A DNA stretch of 64,000 nucleotides from Tritrichomonas musculus (Eukaryota > Parabasalia > Tritrichomonadida > Tritrichomonadidae): NCBI GenBank assembly GCA_039105265.1, contig JAPFFF010000045.1, forward strand, positions 62,001 through 126,000, read 5' to 3'. Below the pieces are notes generated by a model that was not told where the DNA came from, searched no databases, and saw nothing but the letters and a program-made list of their open reading frames with translations. The translations under genes were made by a program, and so were the position numbers. Numbering within the stretch: the stretch's first letter is position 1; every line of letters begins with the position of its first letter. Positions 47,493 to 57,082 of this stretch are shown one piece after another.

Positions 47493-48638
47493 ATGCTTAA
47501 TAAGGAATCCTATATGAGAACCTCAGCAGAGGTTTGTACTCAGATTGCATCTTATTTTGATGTTGTCGATAATTGCATAGCACTTAGTGATACAAATAAG
47601 GCATACTCATTAAATCCACAAACTTCGTATTCACCATCACCACCAATTAAGAGTGGTTCATATACAACATGTATTATCTCTCCTAATACTCATAATACTG
47701 CTGATATATATAATGGTTTTATTCGAGCAGATATGAAAGTGATGATAAAAATAGACAAGCCAATTCTAAGTGATTTAGAAAATGTCAGTGGTTATAATTT
47801 TGGTAAGGTATGGTTTGGTTTTAAGGATGCTCGAGATGCTGTTGAGAAGTATGAAATTGTAGCTAATGGTATGACGCTTTATACCCAGAACTTTGGATGT
47901 GAAGAATCCTTTTTAACTGCATGTTGTGCAAATGAAGTTACTAAAAGAGCTGATATATATAGTAAAGCAAGACATAAGGATATTTGGAATGATACTCATG
48001 GAAGGAGATGTGGTTTTGTTGCCAACCTTAACAAAAATGTGACTTCTGTTACATCAACAATTAGATTAAAGATTGATTTGCGACGATTCCTACCTTTATC
48101 TAATATCAAGTACTTGCCAGCATTTGCAGGTAAAATCGAATTACGTCTTTACTTTTCAACAGCTGGTATGGTCTATTGTCCTGTTGGTTTTGAAAAGAGC
48201 TTGGTTGCTAATCCACATATAATGAAAGACTTCAATGTTGATGAAATTACCAATGAATATCGACCAATTGGAGAACCAATATGGATGTGGACAAGTACAA
48301 CTAAAATAGCAATGGATGAGATTAATCACCCCGACAATCTTCCACCTATTGGTGAAAATCATGGAGGAGCATATGAAATTGACGGAGCTAACAAGACTAA
48401 GGAAAGAGTTGACCGAACTATTTACAGTGATTGGAGAACTTGGAGTGTTGTTGATTATTCCATTGAAGAATGTGCGAGTATTATACCTTGTTTTGGTATT
48501 CATGAATCTGTATATACAGCACTTGTTCAAAGATATGCTAACCCACAACATCCACTTACATTCCCAACACAGATTATGTCATTTTACACTTGTACAAGAC
48601 CTCTTAATAATGAACAAGATAAAGCAATAAAATATTAA
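47493..48638 (+). CDS. Maverick B major capsid protein (double jelly-roll)
   Basis: 381 residues. The central part (FGKVWFGFKDARDAVEKYEI, ANGMTLYTQNFGCEESFLTA, RLKIDLRRFLPLSNIKYLPA, GKIELRLYFSTAGMVYCPV) lines up in order with the element C capsid gene at 62959 (LYKLFVGFKSSNQLFDRLEI, EFDLNVPFDDLLALQAFDLF, GDLSIRFQVSPAGLVWAV). Such proteins form the trimeric, pseudo-hexagonal capsomers of adenovirus/PRD1-lineage particles. This one is on the short side for the family. The gene is the last of element B; AT-rich host spacer follows. Confidence 0.75.
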   Translation: MLNKESYMRTSAEVCTQIASYFDVVDNCIALSDTNKAYSLNPQTSYSPSPPIKSGSYTTCIISPNTHNTADIYNGFIRADMKVMIKIDKPILSDLENVSGYNFGKVWFGFKDARDAVEKYEIVANGMTLYTQNFGCEESFLTACCANEVTKRADIYSKARHKDIWNDTHGRRCGFVANLNKNVTSVTSTIRLKIDLRRFLPLSNIKYLPAFAGKIELRLYFSTAGMVYCPVGFEKSLVANPHIMKDFNVDEITNEYRPIGEPIWMWTSTTKIAMDEINHPDNLPPIGENHGGAYEIDGANKTKERVDRTIYSDWRTWSVVDYSIEECASIIPCFGIHESVYTALVQRYANPQHPLTFPTQIMSFYTCTRPLNNEQDKAIKY

Positions 48639-48660
48639 TTATAGTTCATAAATTTTAAAG

Positions 48661-49524
48661 ATAAAGTTTTTATGAATAATTTAAATTTTCATATTTTTTT
48701 TGTAAACTATTCAAATAGAATAGATAAAATCTTTCAAAAATATTTGAAATAATTTTCTCAAAATTAAAAGAATTTAAAAAGATCATTCAATTTATATAAG
48801 AAAATTTCATTTATTAAGAATAAAAATATCTATTTTAATTTTAAATTAATTGTTTAATTTAATTTTTTTTAAAGTTATATCTTGTTGATTATAATCAAAG
48901 ACAAAATATAAAAAGAAATAAATGATTTTTTCTATACCCAAAATTTTGAATATAACAATTGAAAAATGCTATAAAAATTTGTTTTGAAAAAGTTAGAAAT
49001 AATCAAATATTCGATTATAATGATTTAGAAAATTTATTAGTATATGATTTATTATAAAATATTTTAAAATATTATTTACTATTTTATTTATGTTTATAAT
49101 ATTATAATAAATATATATTATGTTTATTTCTATTTAAATCGCTATATTTATAATTTTAATTAATACTTAGTTTTTTTTGAAATTTTAAAAATTCAAATAA
49201 ATATAAAATAATTTTTATTTTGATTATCTTTGCTTTTTAAATTTAAATTGAAATATCTCATTTATATATATTTTTAATATATAATTCTATTATGAAATAA
49301 TAATATTAATATAGATTAATTTAATTTTAAATTAAGATATTGCTTGTTCTATAAATCTCAAAATTTCAATAAGGGAAAAAATAGGGGGCCCCCTATTTAT
49401 CTTTTAATTTATCATGAATTTTTAAAAAATTAATAAAATTATTAATAATATTTATTTAGAAGTTGTTCCACCTATTTATTAAAGCTCTACCAATATTAAA
49501 GATAATATTTTAATTCAAAATTTA
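48661..49524. other. AT-rich spacer with a perfect 20-bp palindrome
   Basis: No genes. At 49379-49398 AAATAGGGGG is followed directly by its reverse complement CCCCCTATTT, the only GC-rich spot in about 800 bases. Confidence 0.55.
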
Positions 49525-49621
49525 CAGGCTGCGCATTTCAAATCGGCCCTTTTTAGCACTTTTAAAGGCCAAATTATGGTCAAATATCCGTTAAGAGGGC
49601 CGATTTGAAATGCGCAGCCTG
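49525..49621. mobile_element. 97-bp MITE with perfect 26-bp inverted repeats and TA target
   Basis: CAGGCTGCGCATTTCAAATC starts an arm (49525-49550) that is the exact reverse complement of 49596-49621. TA precedes and follows the element (49523-49524, 49622-49623), as for Tc1/mariner-type insertions. The loop is only 45 bases. Perfect arms imply recent mobility or strong structure. Confidence 0.85.
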
Positions 49622-49916
49622 TATCAGCAAACAAGATACATATTTATTCTTTTGAAGAACAAATTAGATATTTATTCTTTTTCTAGAAATTCTTCCTTAG
49701 AATGTGGAATAAAGGCTTTTATTTTTTGTTCTTTGTTGACAGAATTATCTTTTTCCATATTATTAACTCCAATATGAAATAAAAATAATTGAATGAAAAA
49801 AAAAAGAAAACTCAAACTTTTTGTGAAGCTGTGAAATAAAGATTGAAATTTTGAAAAGATGACGATAAAATTAAATAAAAGAGTTTTGCTATAACTAAAT
49901 AATACAAGTACATCAA
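49622..49916. promoter_or_regulatory. Upstream region of the serpin gene
   Basis: AT-rich; TCAA directly precedes the ATG at 49917, the same TCAAATG context as the kinase-Sel1 gene. No other motif seen. Confidence 0.3.
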
Positions 49917-51038
49917 ATGTCAGAATTAGTCAATTCCCTAAACAAATTTAGTTTCCATACCTTGCAATCAACAAATTCTAGTGATGATATTGAAAACTCT
50001 GTTTTTTCACCTTATTCAGCTTTTGTTTGCGTTGCTATGTCAATATCACTTTTTGAAAAGCAAACACGAACTGAAATTCTTAATTCTCTTCAAATTTGTT
50101 CAGGCAATTTAGAGCTTGAATCTTTTTTACATCAACTTTTTGATTTCATTGATAAAGAAAACACAGACAAAGTTTCCAGTTCAAATAGAATTTGGGCAAA
50201 CCAAAATCTTAACTTTCATCCTGAGACATTTGCTGCCAATGCAAAATTTTTAGGGATACCAATAGAAAAAGTTACATTTCCAGAACCAGCTTGTAGCGTA
50301 ATTAACGAAGAAGTTTACAGAACCACTAAAGGGATGATTTCAAAGCTTGTTGATCCATCAGATCTTGGGCCTGAATCAGCATTAGTATTACTTAATGCAA
50401 TATATTTCAAAAGCAATTGGGATAAAAAATTTGATATTGATCCTGATGAAAGCTTAAACTTTACTTTAGCAAATGGCACCCAAATTCATGCAAAAATGAT
50501 TCAATCATTTGATAGAAAACTTCCATATGCTGAAAACGCCAATTTTCAAGTTGTTTCAATTCCATACATGCAGAATCAATACGACTATGTTGTCATTTTG
50601 CCCAAAGATCATTCTCTCGCAGGATATGAAGCATTAACAAAACTAACGTACGAAGTTTTAAATAACGAACTTCTGACCAAATTGCAAAACAAAAAAGTTA
50701 ATGTTAAAATACCTAAATTTTCATTTGAATCAAAAATTAATTTAAATAAAACTTTCAAGTCGCTCGGCATGAATAAAGCATTCACGGAATCTGCTGATTG
50801 CATTGATCCAGTCGTAAAATATTACGTATCTTCAATTATTCAAAAAGCAAAAATTGTCCTTGATGAAAATGGAACAGAAGCAGCTGCTGCAACGGAAATG
50901 ATTATGAACTTTCGCTGTAGAATTGAACCAGAGCCAGTCGTCAATATTTTTGCTGATCATCCCTTCGCGTTTTTGTTGAGACATAAACAAACTGGCTCAA
51001 TCATTTTTGAAGGTTTTGTTAAAAATCCACAAGAGTAA
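49917..51038 (+). CDS. Serpin (serine protease inhibitor), likely inhibitory
   Basis: 373 residues, close to the usual serpin length. Family landmarks are NSVFSPYSAFVCVAMS, NRIWANQNL, LVLLNAIYFKSNWDKKF, VNVKIPKFSFESKINL, and the end DHPFAFLLRHKQTGSIIFEG. The hinge DENGTEAAAATE (residues 316-327) has the small residues needed for loop insertion, so it should be inhibitory. Counting 17 positions from Glu 317 puts P1 at Arg 333 (NF-R-CR), which predicts trypsin-like targets; the loop is a few residues longer than in antitrypsin on the C-terminal side, so P1 is not certain. No signal peptide is visible, so it may act inside the cell (clade B-like). Starts after TCAA. Confidence 0.9.
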   Translation: MSELVNSLNKFSFHTLQSTNSSDDIENSVFSPYSAFVCVAMSISLFEKQTRTEILNSLQICSGNLELESFLHQLFDFIDKENTDKVSSSNRIWANQNLNFHPETFAANAKFLGIPIEKVTFPEPACSVINEEVYRTTKGMISKLVDPSDLGPESALVLLNAIYFKSNWDKKFDIDPDESLNFTLANGTQIHAKMIQSFDRKLPYAENANFQVVSIPYMQNQYDYVVILPKDHSLAGYEALTKLTYEVLNNELLTKLQNKKVNVKIPKFSFESKINLNKTFKSLGMNKAFTESADCIDPVVKYYVSSIIQKAKIVLDENGTEAAAATEMIMNFRCRIEPEPVVNIFADHPFAFLLRHKQTGSIIFEGFVKNPQE

Positions 51039-51257
51039 ATTTTATATTAATTAATAGATTATCTGCTTTTTTACGCACAACATCTTTTACAAAATTGAAT
51101 ATTAGGGCAAAAAAGTTCAAAACAAAATTAAATAAAAGATGATAAAAACATACTTTTGCAATATAATTAATTTATTATGTAAAAAATGAGAAATATTTTA
51201 AAATGAGATTTTAAAAAAAAAAAAAAAAAACAAAAATGGAAGATAAAATAACATTTA

Positions 51258-51932
51258 TTAAAAGAAATTTAGTTGTGGTAATTGGAATGATGTATTTAAA
51301 AAGATGGGTTGACTAAATGAATGGACAACGTTAGATATTTGTAATCTTTCTTGATGTTTGGTGTGAAAATAACTATGAATGAGATTCGATCGATCATGTT
51401 TACCTCGTTTTGATAAGATTTGATTTGAATCCATTGTTAAATAACTTCCAAAACAATATTCTGGATATTTCGAATAAAAGGAACGATATCCTCCTTGTAA
51501 GATGTATATGTTTTTATAATAAATGAAAGGATATCGTTGATAATTGATCATTCGATCGATTTTTCGAAATAAAGAAGCAATCTCTGGTCCTCGATTCTTT
51601 GAGAATTCACAATGGAAAACAATCGAGATGTTATCATAACTACAATTTTCATCAGGAACATTAAAATATTCTTCAATGATGTTGAATGAATTAATTGATT
51701 TCGCTCCTTGAATATGACCTCCTTCATATTCATACTCATAACGACAATCAACGATATCAATTCGTTCATTCATTCCTCCTCTTAACATTTTTTCAACAAA
51801 TTCTTCTCTCGTTATATGTCTGATCGATAAATTTTCTGATCTTCTCTCTTCAACTCTAAACTCTGTTTCTCTTCCTGTTTCTCTTTCTGATTCTTCAATT
51901 GATTCAAAATCTGGAACTGGAATATCAATCAT
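51258..51932 (-). CDS. Cdc25-type phosphatase (rhodanese fold)
   Basis: 224 residues from an ATG at 51930-51932. The rhodanese/Cdc25 catalytic domain spans about 38-175. IDIVDCRYEYEYEGGHIQGA is the CH2A motif, and the active-site loop is HCEFSKNRGP (Cys 108, Arg 114; the HCxFSxxR signature of Cdc25). ILQGGYRSFYSKYPEYC follows, also typical. Cdc25 removes inhibitory phosphates from cyclin-dependent kinases and drives mitotic entry. The protein is much shorter than animal Cdc25, with a minimal acidic N-terminus (ESIEESERETGRETEFRVEE) and little regulatory sequence. It converges with the serpin gene. Catalytic residues are intact. Confidence 0.88.
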   Translation of the reverse strand: MIDIPVPDFESIEESERETGRETEFRVEERRSENLSIRHITREEFVEKMLRGGMNERIDIVDCRYEYEYEGGHIQGAKSINSFNIIEEYFNVPDENCSYDNISIVFHCEFSKNRGPEIASLFRKIDRMINYQRYPFIYYKNIYILQGGYRSFYSKYPEYCFGSYLTMDSNQILSKRGKHDRSNLIHSYFHTKHQERLQISNVVHSFSQPIFLNTSFQLPQLNFF

Positions 51933-52418
51933 CTTAAAAATTCAAGATGAATAAATAATAAATGATATGAACATTATGAATGAAATGAATCAACAATTCT
52001 TTTTAATAAATTGAAAGAAAAATAATATATAAAGTACAGAAAACGAGAAGAAATTCTTATCAATTCTTTCTCAATATTTTCTATGAATTTCCGTTATATT
52101 TCATCTTTTTCTTATTTCTCAAAAAAAATCTTATTTTTTTTTTAATTTTTTTTGATTTATTTATTATTTAAAATATATTTCTTATTTTTAGATTTTTCAA
52201 TAATCAGATAAGATTCATTCAAAAAATTGATAAAGAATTGATAAGAATTTTACCTTTTATTTTCTCAATTTATTGTGAACATTATAAATATTTATTCAGA
52301 AAAAATGAGAAGAAATATTGAAAATAAATATGTTTTCATTTTTGAGAATAAAGAGATCATTTGGTCATTAATGAACACTTCATTCTTTATTATTGTTCAT
52401 CGATTAAAAGATTCATAG
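51933..52418. promoter_or_regulatory. Divergent intergenic region between Cdc25 and Myb genes
   Basis: 486 bases between divergent starts, AT-rich. attcatagATG at the Myb start and attcatcttgaa before the Cdc25 ATG are possible TCA initiators. Imperfect repeats of gaattgataagaatt occur on both halves (about 52042 and 52226). Confidence 0.35.
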
Positions 52419-52925
52419 ATGATTGCAAATGATGGTTTACATTTGATTGATTTTTTGCTTAATAAGAAGGAAGAGAAAAAGGAAGAAAAAGAGGAAGAAA
52501 AAGAGAAAGATAGAATGAAAAGAAGATATACAATATCAGATGATGAAAATATATTAGAAATAGTGAGAAAGTTTGAATCAGAAAAGATTGAACCAAATTG
52601 GGAATATATTGGAGCGACAATCAATCGAACAGGTAGACAAGTCAAAGAACATTATGATCATATAATGTCGAATGTTCGAGTTATTTGGACAGTATATGAA
52701 ATCCAAGTTGCATTGATGATTGAATTTATATATGGACGGAATTTTAAACTTTTAATTGAAACGATTCCAAATAAAAGTTGGTATCACATTTGTCGTAAAT
52801 TAAATGATGCCAAATATCTTCTGCGGAACAAAGAATTTTCTCTCCGATTCAAACGAGAATTAAAGACCGATGAATATTTACCATATCTTGATAGTCAACT
52901 CATTTTTCAACTTTTACAAATTTAA
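52419..52925 (+). CDS. Two-repeat Myb/SANT-like DNA-binding protein
   Basis: 168 residues. After a charged Lys/Glu helix (KEEKKEEKEEEKEKD) come two Myb-like repeats, about 37-84 (YTISDDENILEIV, EPNWEYIGATI, TGRQVKEHYDHIM) and about 88-140 (IWTVYEIQVALM, IPNKSWYHICRKL). Tryptophan spacing and the R..KEHY recognition helix fit trichomonad Myb proteins, which bind promoter elements and tune transcription in the nucleus. Target genes cannot be told. Bases 52519-52876, covering both repeats, are copied in Maverick B at 43823-44180. Confidence 0.8.
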   Translation: MIANDGLHLIDFLLNKKEEKKEEKEEEKEKDRMKRRYTISDDENILEIVRKFESEKIEPNWEYIGATINRTGRQVKEHYDHIMSNVRVIWTVYEIQVALMIEFIYGRNFKLLIETIPNKSWYHICRKLNDAKYLLRNKEFSLRFKRELKTDEYLPYLDSQLIFQLLQI

Positions 52926-52996
52926 CTCCAACCATCATATTTAAATAAAAAATACTTCATTTTGATTTACAAATATTATCATATTTCGATATTTTT

Positions 52997-53068
52997 GGGA
53001 AATCGTAATCGCCCGTGGCGGTTTAGGTCAATATTGACCTAAACCGCCACGGGCGATTACGATTTCCC
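52997..53068. repeat. Perfect 72-bp palindrome (cruciform-capable)
   Basis: The arm of 36 bases from GGGAAATCGTAATCGCCC (52997) is followed without a spacer by its exact reverse complement, centred on AATATT. The arm is far richer in G+C than its surroundings. GATATTT stands outside each end (from 52988 and 53069), a possible target-site duplication. It ends 75 bases before the ATG of the next gene. Confidence 0.9.
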
Positions 53069-53143
53069 GATATTTAAAAAAAAAAAATCAGAATCTTCTT
53101 GATTCTAAGACAAAAGTGCATTTTTTCCAGTTTATTTAAAAAA

Positions 53144-56100
53144 ATGAATAACATTGACTCAGAAAATAAGATGATGCATCATCAAATGAATAACTCCGTA
53201 AATTATTACGATGATGAGGATGATTTTATTTCATTTCAGTTCGAATCAAGAACAATTAGTTTTTTTTATTCTCATTTATCCAAATATTCGAAGCTTATTC
53301 GTAATGAACATCTATTTAAAGATGTTAAAAATAATTTTTCCCAAGAACTTTGCAATTTTCAAAAACAAAATGATATAAATTCTGATAATATTATTTTTTT
53401 TTTTCATCTTCTTCAAGAGGACTTTAATATCAGCCAGCATTTAGACTATAAACAATATATTGACCTTTTTAAATTATCAAAAATCCTACAAGTCAAAAAA
53501 CTTTCAACAAATTTAAATCAATATTCTAATGATCATAAGATAGATTCTGATTTTCAAATTCAAATCATTTTATATGAAATAAATAATAGAAATGTTATAG
53601 AAACTTCAGAATATCAATTAAATTTGGATATGGAAGAACTTTTATCCTCCAAAATTGTCGAATGTTTTGAAAACGAAAAATTTGCAAATTTACCATGTTG
53701 GGTCATTTATAAAATCGTAGAAAAATGTGACAAGCAGCAATTGAAAAGTGATTTATTGTATGATTTCATCAAGAAGGATACCAAATCTTTTTATCCTCTG
53801 TTTTTTTTCCTCAATATTGAATTCCTCTCTGAAAACAGATTTGATGAGATGCTTCATTCTTTCACTGATGAAAATGGATTATTTAAGCATTTCTTGTGTT
53901 ACTTGCCGTGCCACTTATCATTCATAAAGAAGTTGATTGATGAAAAGAAAAATATGAAATTACAGGTTGAAAGTTTTGGGCAGGAAAAAAATAAGTTGCA
54001 GGAAGAATTCACTGAAATGGAAAAGGAGAAGAAACTGATGCTGCTAGAACTTGTTGATATTAAAGATAAAAATAGTAGAATTGAAAAAGAAAAAAATCAG
54101 TTGCAAGAAAAATTGAATGATTTTGAGAAAGAGACAAATAAATTGCAGCGTGATTTGTCAGATGCTCTCGAACAAATAAACAGGCTCAAAGAACAGATTA
54201 ATAATACGGGATTAAAAGCAGAAGGTAAAATTAATGAAAATAATAATAATTATGGGATTATAAATAATGATCTAAAATTAATTGACAAGAGCGAGAATGC
54301 TGATAATCAATCAAATAATGATTCTTCTTTAGTTTCGTCAACTTTCGCACCACAATCAGAAACACAACAACAATCAGAAACACAACAACAATCAGAAAAA
54401 CAATCACAATCAGAAACACAACAACAATCAGAAACACAACAACAATCAGAAACACAATCACAATCAGAAACACAATCACAATCAGAAACACAATCACAAT
54501 CAGAAACACAATCACAATCAGAAACACAATCACAATCAGAAACACAATCACAATCAGAAACACAACAACAATCAGAAAAACAATCACAATCAGAAACACA
54601 ACAACAATCAGAAAAACAATCACAATCAGAAACACAACAACAATCAGAAACACAATCACAATCAGAAACACAACAACAATCAGAAACACAATCACAATCA
54701 GAAACACAATCACAATCACAATCAGAAACACAACAACAATCAGAAAAACAATCACAATCAGAAACACAACAACAATCAGAAACACAACAACAATCAGAAA
54801 CACAATCACAATCAGAAACACAATCACAATCAGAAACACAATCACAATCAGAAACACAACAACAATCAGAAAAACAATCACAATCAGAAAAACAATCACA
54901 ATCAGAAACACAATCACAATCAGAAACACAATCACAATCACAATCAGAAACACAACAACAATCAGAAACACAATCACAATCAGAAACACAATCACAATCA
55001 GAAACACAATCACAATCAGAAACACAACAACAATCAGAAACACAATCACAATCAGAAACACAACAACAATCAGAAACACAATCACAATCAGAAACACAAT
55101 CACAATCAGAAACACAATCACAATCAGAAACACAATCACAATCAGAAACACAACAACAATCAGAAACACAATCACAATCAGAAACACAATCACAATCAGA
55201 AACACAACAACAATCAGAAACACAATCACAATCAGAAACACAACAACAATCAGAAACACAATCACAATCAGAAACACAATCACAATCAGAAACACAATCA
55301 CAATCAGAAACACAACAACAATCAGAAACACAATCACAATCAGAAACACAATCACAATCAGAAACACAATCACAATCAGAAAAACAATCACAATCAGTCA
55401 CTGAAAGCCACAAAATTAATTTGAACAGTCAAGTTAATGATCCTAAAGTTAAATATGAAAATTTACTTTTTGATATTCAAAACATAAAACATTATCTATC
55501 TTCGAATGATGAAAACAAAAATTTTCATTTTGATTTCAAAGATTTCGTTAAAAAATGTATGAATATTCAATTGATTGATGCTTCATTTATATATGATCAA
55601 TTAAATGATACATTTGAAAGTATCAAACAAGTTTTCTTTATCAAAGAAGACAAAAGTTTATTTGCTTATGGAAACTTATATACGCAAATTCAAATTGTAC
55701 TTAATCTTTTCAAAAGCATCAAAAATGAAACTGGAAGTATCAGTCCACAATATTTAAATATGCAGATTGTAAACAATGACTTACTTCACATTAAAAACAT
55801 TGAAACAAACATTTCACATTTATATTTACTGGATAAATTAAATGATGAAAACTACATTTGTCCATCAATACTATATATTTTATATAATGAAGATATAATT
55901 AATGTTCTTAAAGTTATATATGAAATGTTACAAGATCCATCTATTAGCCAATTTGGTATTTTTATATCAAAATTAAATGAAAATTATGATCTCATTCCTG
56001 AAATTGGAAAATTATTTCCCTATCATTTATTTAATGATGGGAATCATCCATTTTATATGATTCGGTACTGGATTCCTTTATTTGAAGGATTATATGAGCA

Positions 56101-57082
56101 TCAAATTACATTTAATATTGAAATTACTCAAACATATACTTTTACATTTTCTTCTAATTATTCAGGTGTTATACCTACTTATATTTTTAAAGAAGAAAAT
56201 TCACTTAATATATCAACAGATTCTAAATTCATTTTCCCCAATGAAAATAAACAAATTAGTCCTAGGAAAATTCCTAAAACTCGTTGCAATAATTTTTTTT
56301 ACTTCCTTACTATATTACTTTTTGATAATAATAACATGAAATATAAAGAATTCATATCTCATATAAAACCAGATAATTTTAAAAGAAAACTTGCAAGTAA
56401 TAAAACCAAAAAAATTCTAAATTTATCACAGTTGTATCATCACAATCCTAATTGTTCATTAATATCTAAAGTATGGCCAATTGTTTTTATTTTTCCACCA
56501 GAAATTGTGGAGATTCTGATTGCAATTTTACATCCGCTTGAATCAGATGTAATTAGAACAATATCAATTATTTATTCAAAGATTTGTTACATTAAATTTA
56601 CTCAAATACTTGATTTTAATAAATGGTTATCGCAATTTGGTGAAGAACAATCAAAATTATGGTTGATGTATAATAATCAATATGAATGTCCTCCTTTAGA
56701 TAATATTCAAAAAGTAAAAAGCGAAAATGATATAATTCAAAAAGAAATTGATTATTTAAAGATTTCACCAACTTTTGATCAGTGCATGTGGGATCCATCT
56801 AAATATATCAATAAATTAAACGAAGAAAAGAAACCTTTAGATAAAGCAATTGGAATGGAAGAAGAAAATCTTGTTCGAGGCCAATTGAAGGAACTTATTT
56901 TACTTCTTGAAACTGCAAAAATTAAAGATGAAAAAAATATTCATCTCAGAGATCAAATTATTCAACATATTATGAATACAATTTGTAATTCACCAAGACA
57001 AAATGATTATAAGCAAAGCGAAGAAAAAGTTTTTTTTTTTCTTGATTTCTTGAAAAAAGAAGATGATCAAGCTTCATCATAA
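53144..57082 (+). CDS. BTB-like protein with a long QSETQS repeat
   Basis: I start it at the ATG at 53144, giving 1312 residues; the frame opens earlier at TTG. The N-terminus (about 25-270) is a divergent BTB/BACK-like region (FQFESRTISFFYSHLSKYSK..., LFKLSKILQVKKLS) similar in plan to the BTB-LRR protein at 23882-25687. A coiled coil follows (about 265-350, KLQEEFTEMEKEKKLMLLEL). Residues about 402-751 are an uninterrupted hexapeptide array of QSETQS, QSETQQ and QSEKQS. The C-terminal 560 residues are a unique, mostly helical domain that I do not recognise (VWPIVFIFPPEIVEILIAIL). No signal peptide or clear TM. Probably an intracellular scaffold with a flexible polar spacer. Confidence 0.75.
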   Translation: MNNIDSENKMMHHQMNNSVNYYDDEDDFISFQFESRTISFFYSHLSKYSKLIRNEHLFKDVKNNFSQELCNFQKQNDINSDNIIFFFHLLQEDFNISQHLDYKQYIDLFKLSKILQVKKLSTNLNQYSNDHKIDSDFQIQIILYEINNRNVIETSEYQLNLDMEELLSSKIVECFENEKFANLPCWVIYKIVEKCDKQQLKSDLLYDFIKKDTKSFYPLFFFLNIEFLSENRFDEMLHSFTDENGLFKHFLCYLPCHLSFIKKLIDEKKNMKLQVESFGQEKNKLQEEFTEMEKEKKLMLLELVDIKDKNSRIEKEKNQLQEKLNDFEKETNKLQRDLSDALEQINRLKEQINNTGLKAEGKINENNNNYGIINNDLKLIDKSENADNQSNNDSSLVSSTFAPQSETQQQSETQQQSEKQSQSETQQQSETQQQSETQSQSETQSQSETQSQSETQSQSETQSQSETQSQSETQQQSEKQSQSETQQQSEKQSQSETQQQSETQSQSETQQQSETQSQSETQSQSQSETQQQSEKQSQSETQQQSETQQQSETQSQSETQSQSETQSQSETQQQSEKQSQSEKQSQSETQSQSETQSQSQSETQQQSETQSQSETQSQSETQSQSETQQQSETQSQSETQQQSETQSQSETQSQSETQSQSETQSQSETQQQSETQSQSETQSQSETQQQSETQSQSETQQQSETQSQSETQSQSETQSQSETQQQSETQSQSETQSQSETQSQSEKQSQSVTESHKINLNSQVNDPKVKYENLLFDIQNIKHYLSSNDENKNFHFDFKDFVKKCMNIQLIDASFIYDQLNDTFESIKQVFFIKEDKSLFAYGNLYTQIQIVLNLFKSIKNETGSISPQYLNMQIVNNDLLHIKNIETNISHLYLLDKLNDENYICPSILYILYNEDIINVLKVIYEMLQDPSISQFGIFISKLNENYDLIPEIGKLFPYHLFNDGNHPFYMIRYWIPLFEGLYEHQITFNIEITQTYTFTFSSNYSGVIPTYIFKEENSLNISTDSKFIFPNENKQISPRKIPKTRCNNFFYFLTILLFDNNNMKYKEFISHIKPDNFKRKLASNKTKKILNLSQLYHHNPNCSLISKVWPIVFIFPPEIVEILIAILHPLESDVIRTISIIYSKICYIKFTQILDFNKWLSQFGEEQSKLWLMYNNQYECPPLDNIQKVKSENDIIQKEIDYLKISPTFDQCMWDPSKYINKLNEEKKPLDKAIGMEEENLVRGQLKELILLLETAKIKDEKNIHLRDQIIQHIMNTICNSPRQNDYKQSEEKVFFFLDFLKKEDDQASS
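54351..55397 (+). repeat. 18-bp minisatellite, about 58 units (QSETQS)
   Basis: The unit caatcagaaacacaatca varies only at a few positions (Q/S at the sixth residue, T/K at the fourth), and a few units are two codons longer. All length changes keep the reading frame. Opposite-strand frames here are shadows of the repeat. Confidence 0.95.

Larger units (their letters stand above)
40571..48660. mobile_element. Maverick/Polinton fossil B
   Basis: About 8 kb with HNH nuclease, two small proteins, adenain/Ulp1-type protease, candidate structural protein, integrase with chromo-like tail, packaging ATPase, small capsid-associated protein, a charged protein and the major capsid protein, nearly all on + and tightly spaced. 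No DNA polymerase is seen. Codon choice differs from element A, and both have an integrase, so A and B are separate elements lying side by side. B looks largely whole in its morphogenesis block, with about two breaks plus an inserted host segment. It is probably young. Terminal repeats were not found, so the limits are approximate. Confidence 0.75.

Noticed and set aside
54258-55413. Two long minus-strand frames rich in VIVFL and CVSDC repeats
   Set aside because: They are mirror readings of the QSETQS codon repeat on the + strand, with no start context or unique sequence.
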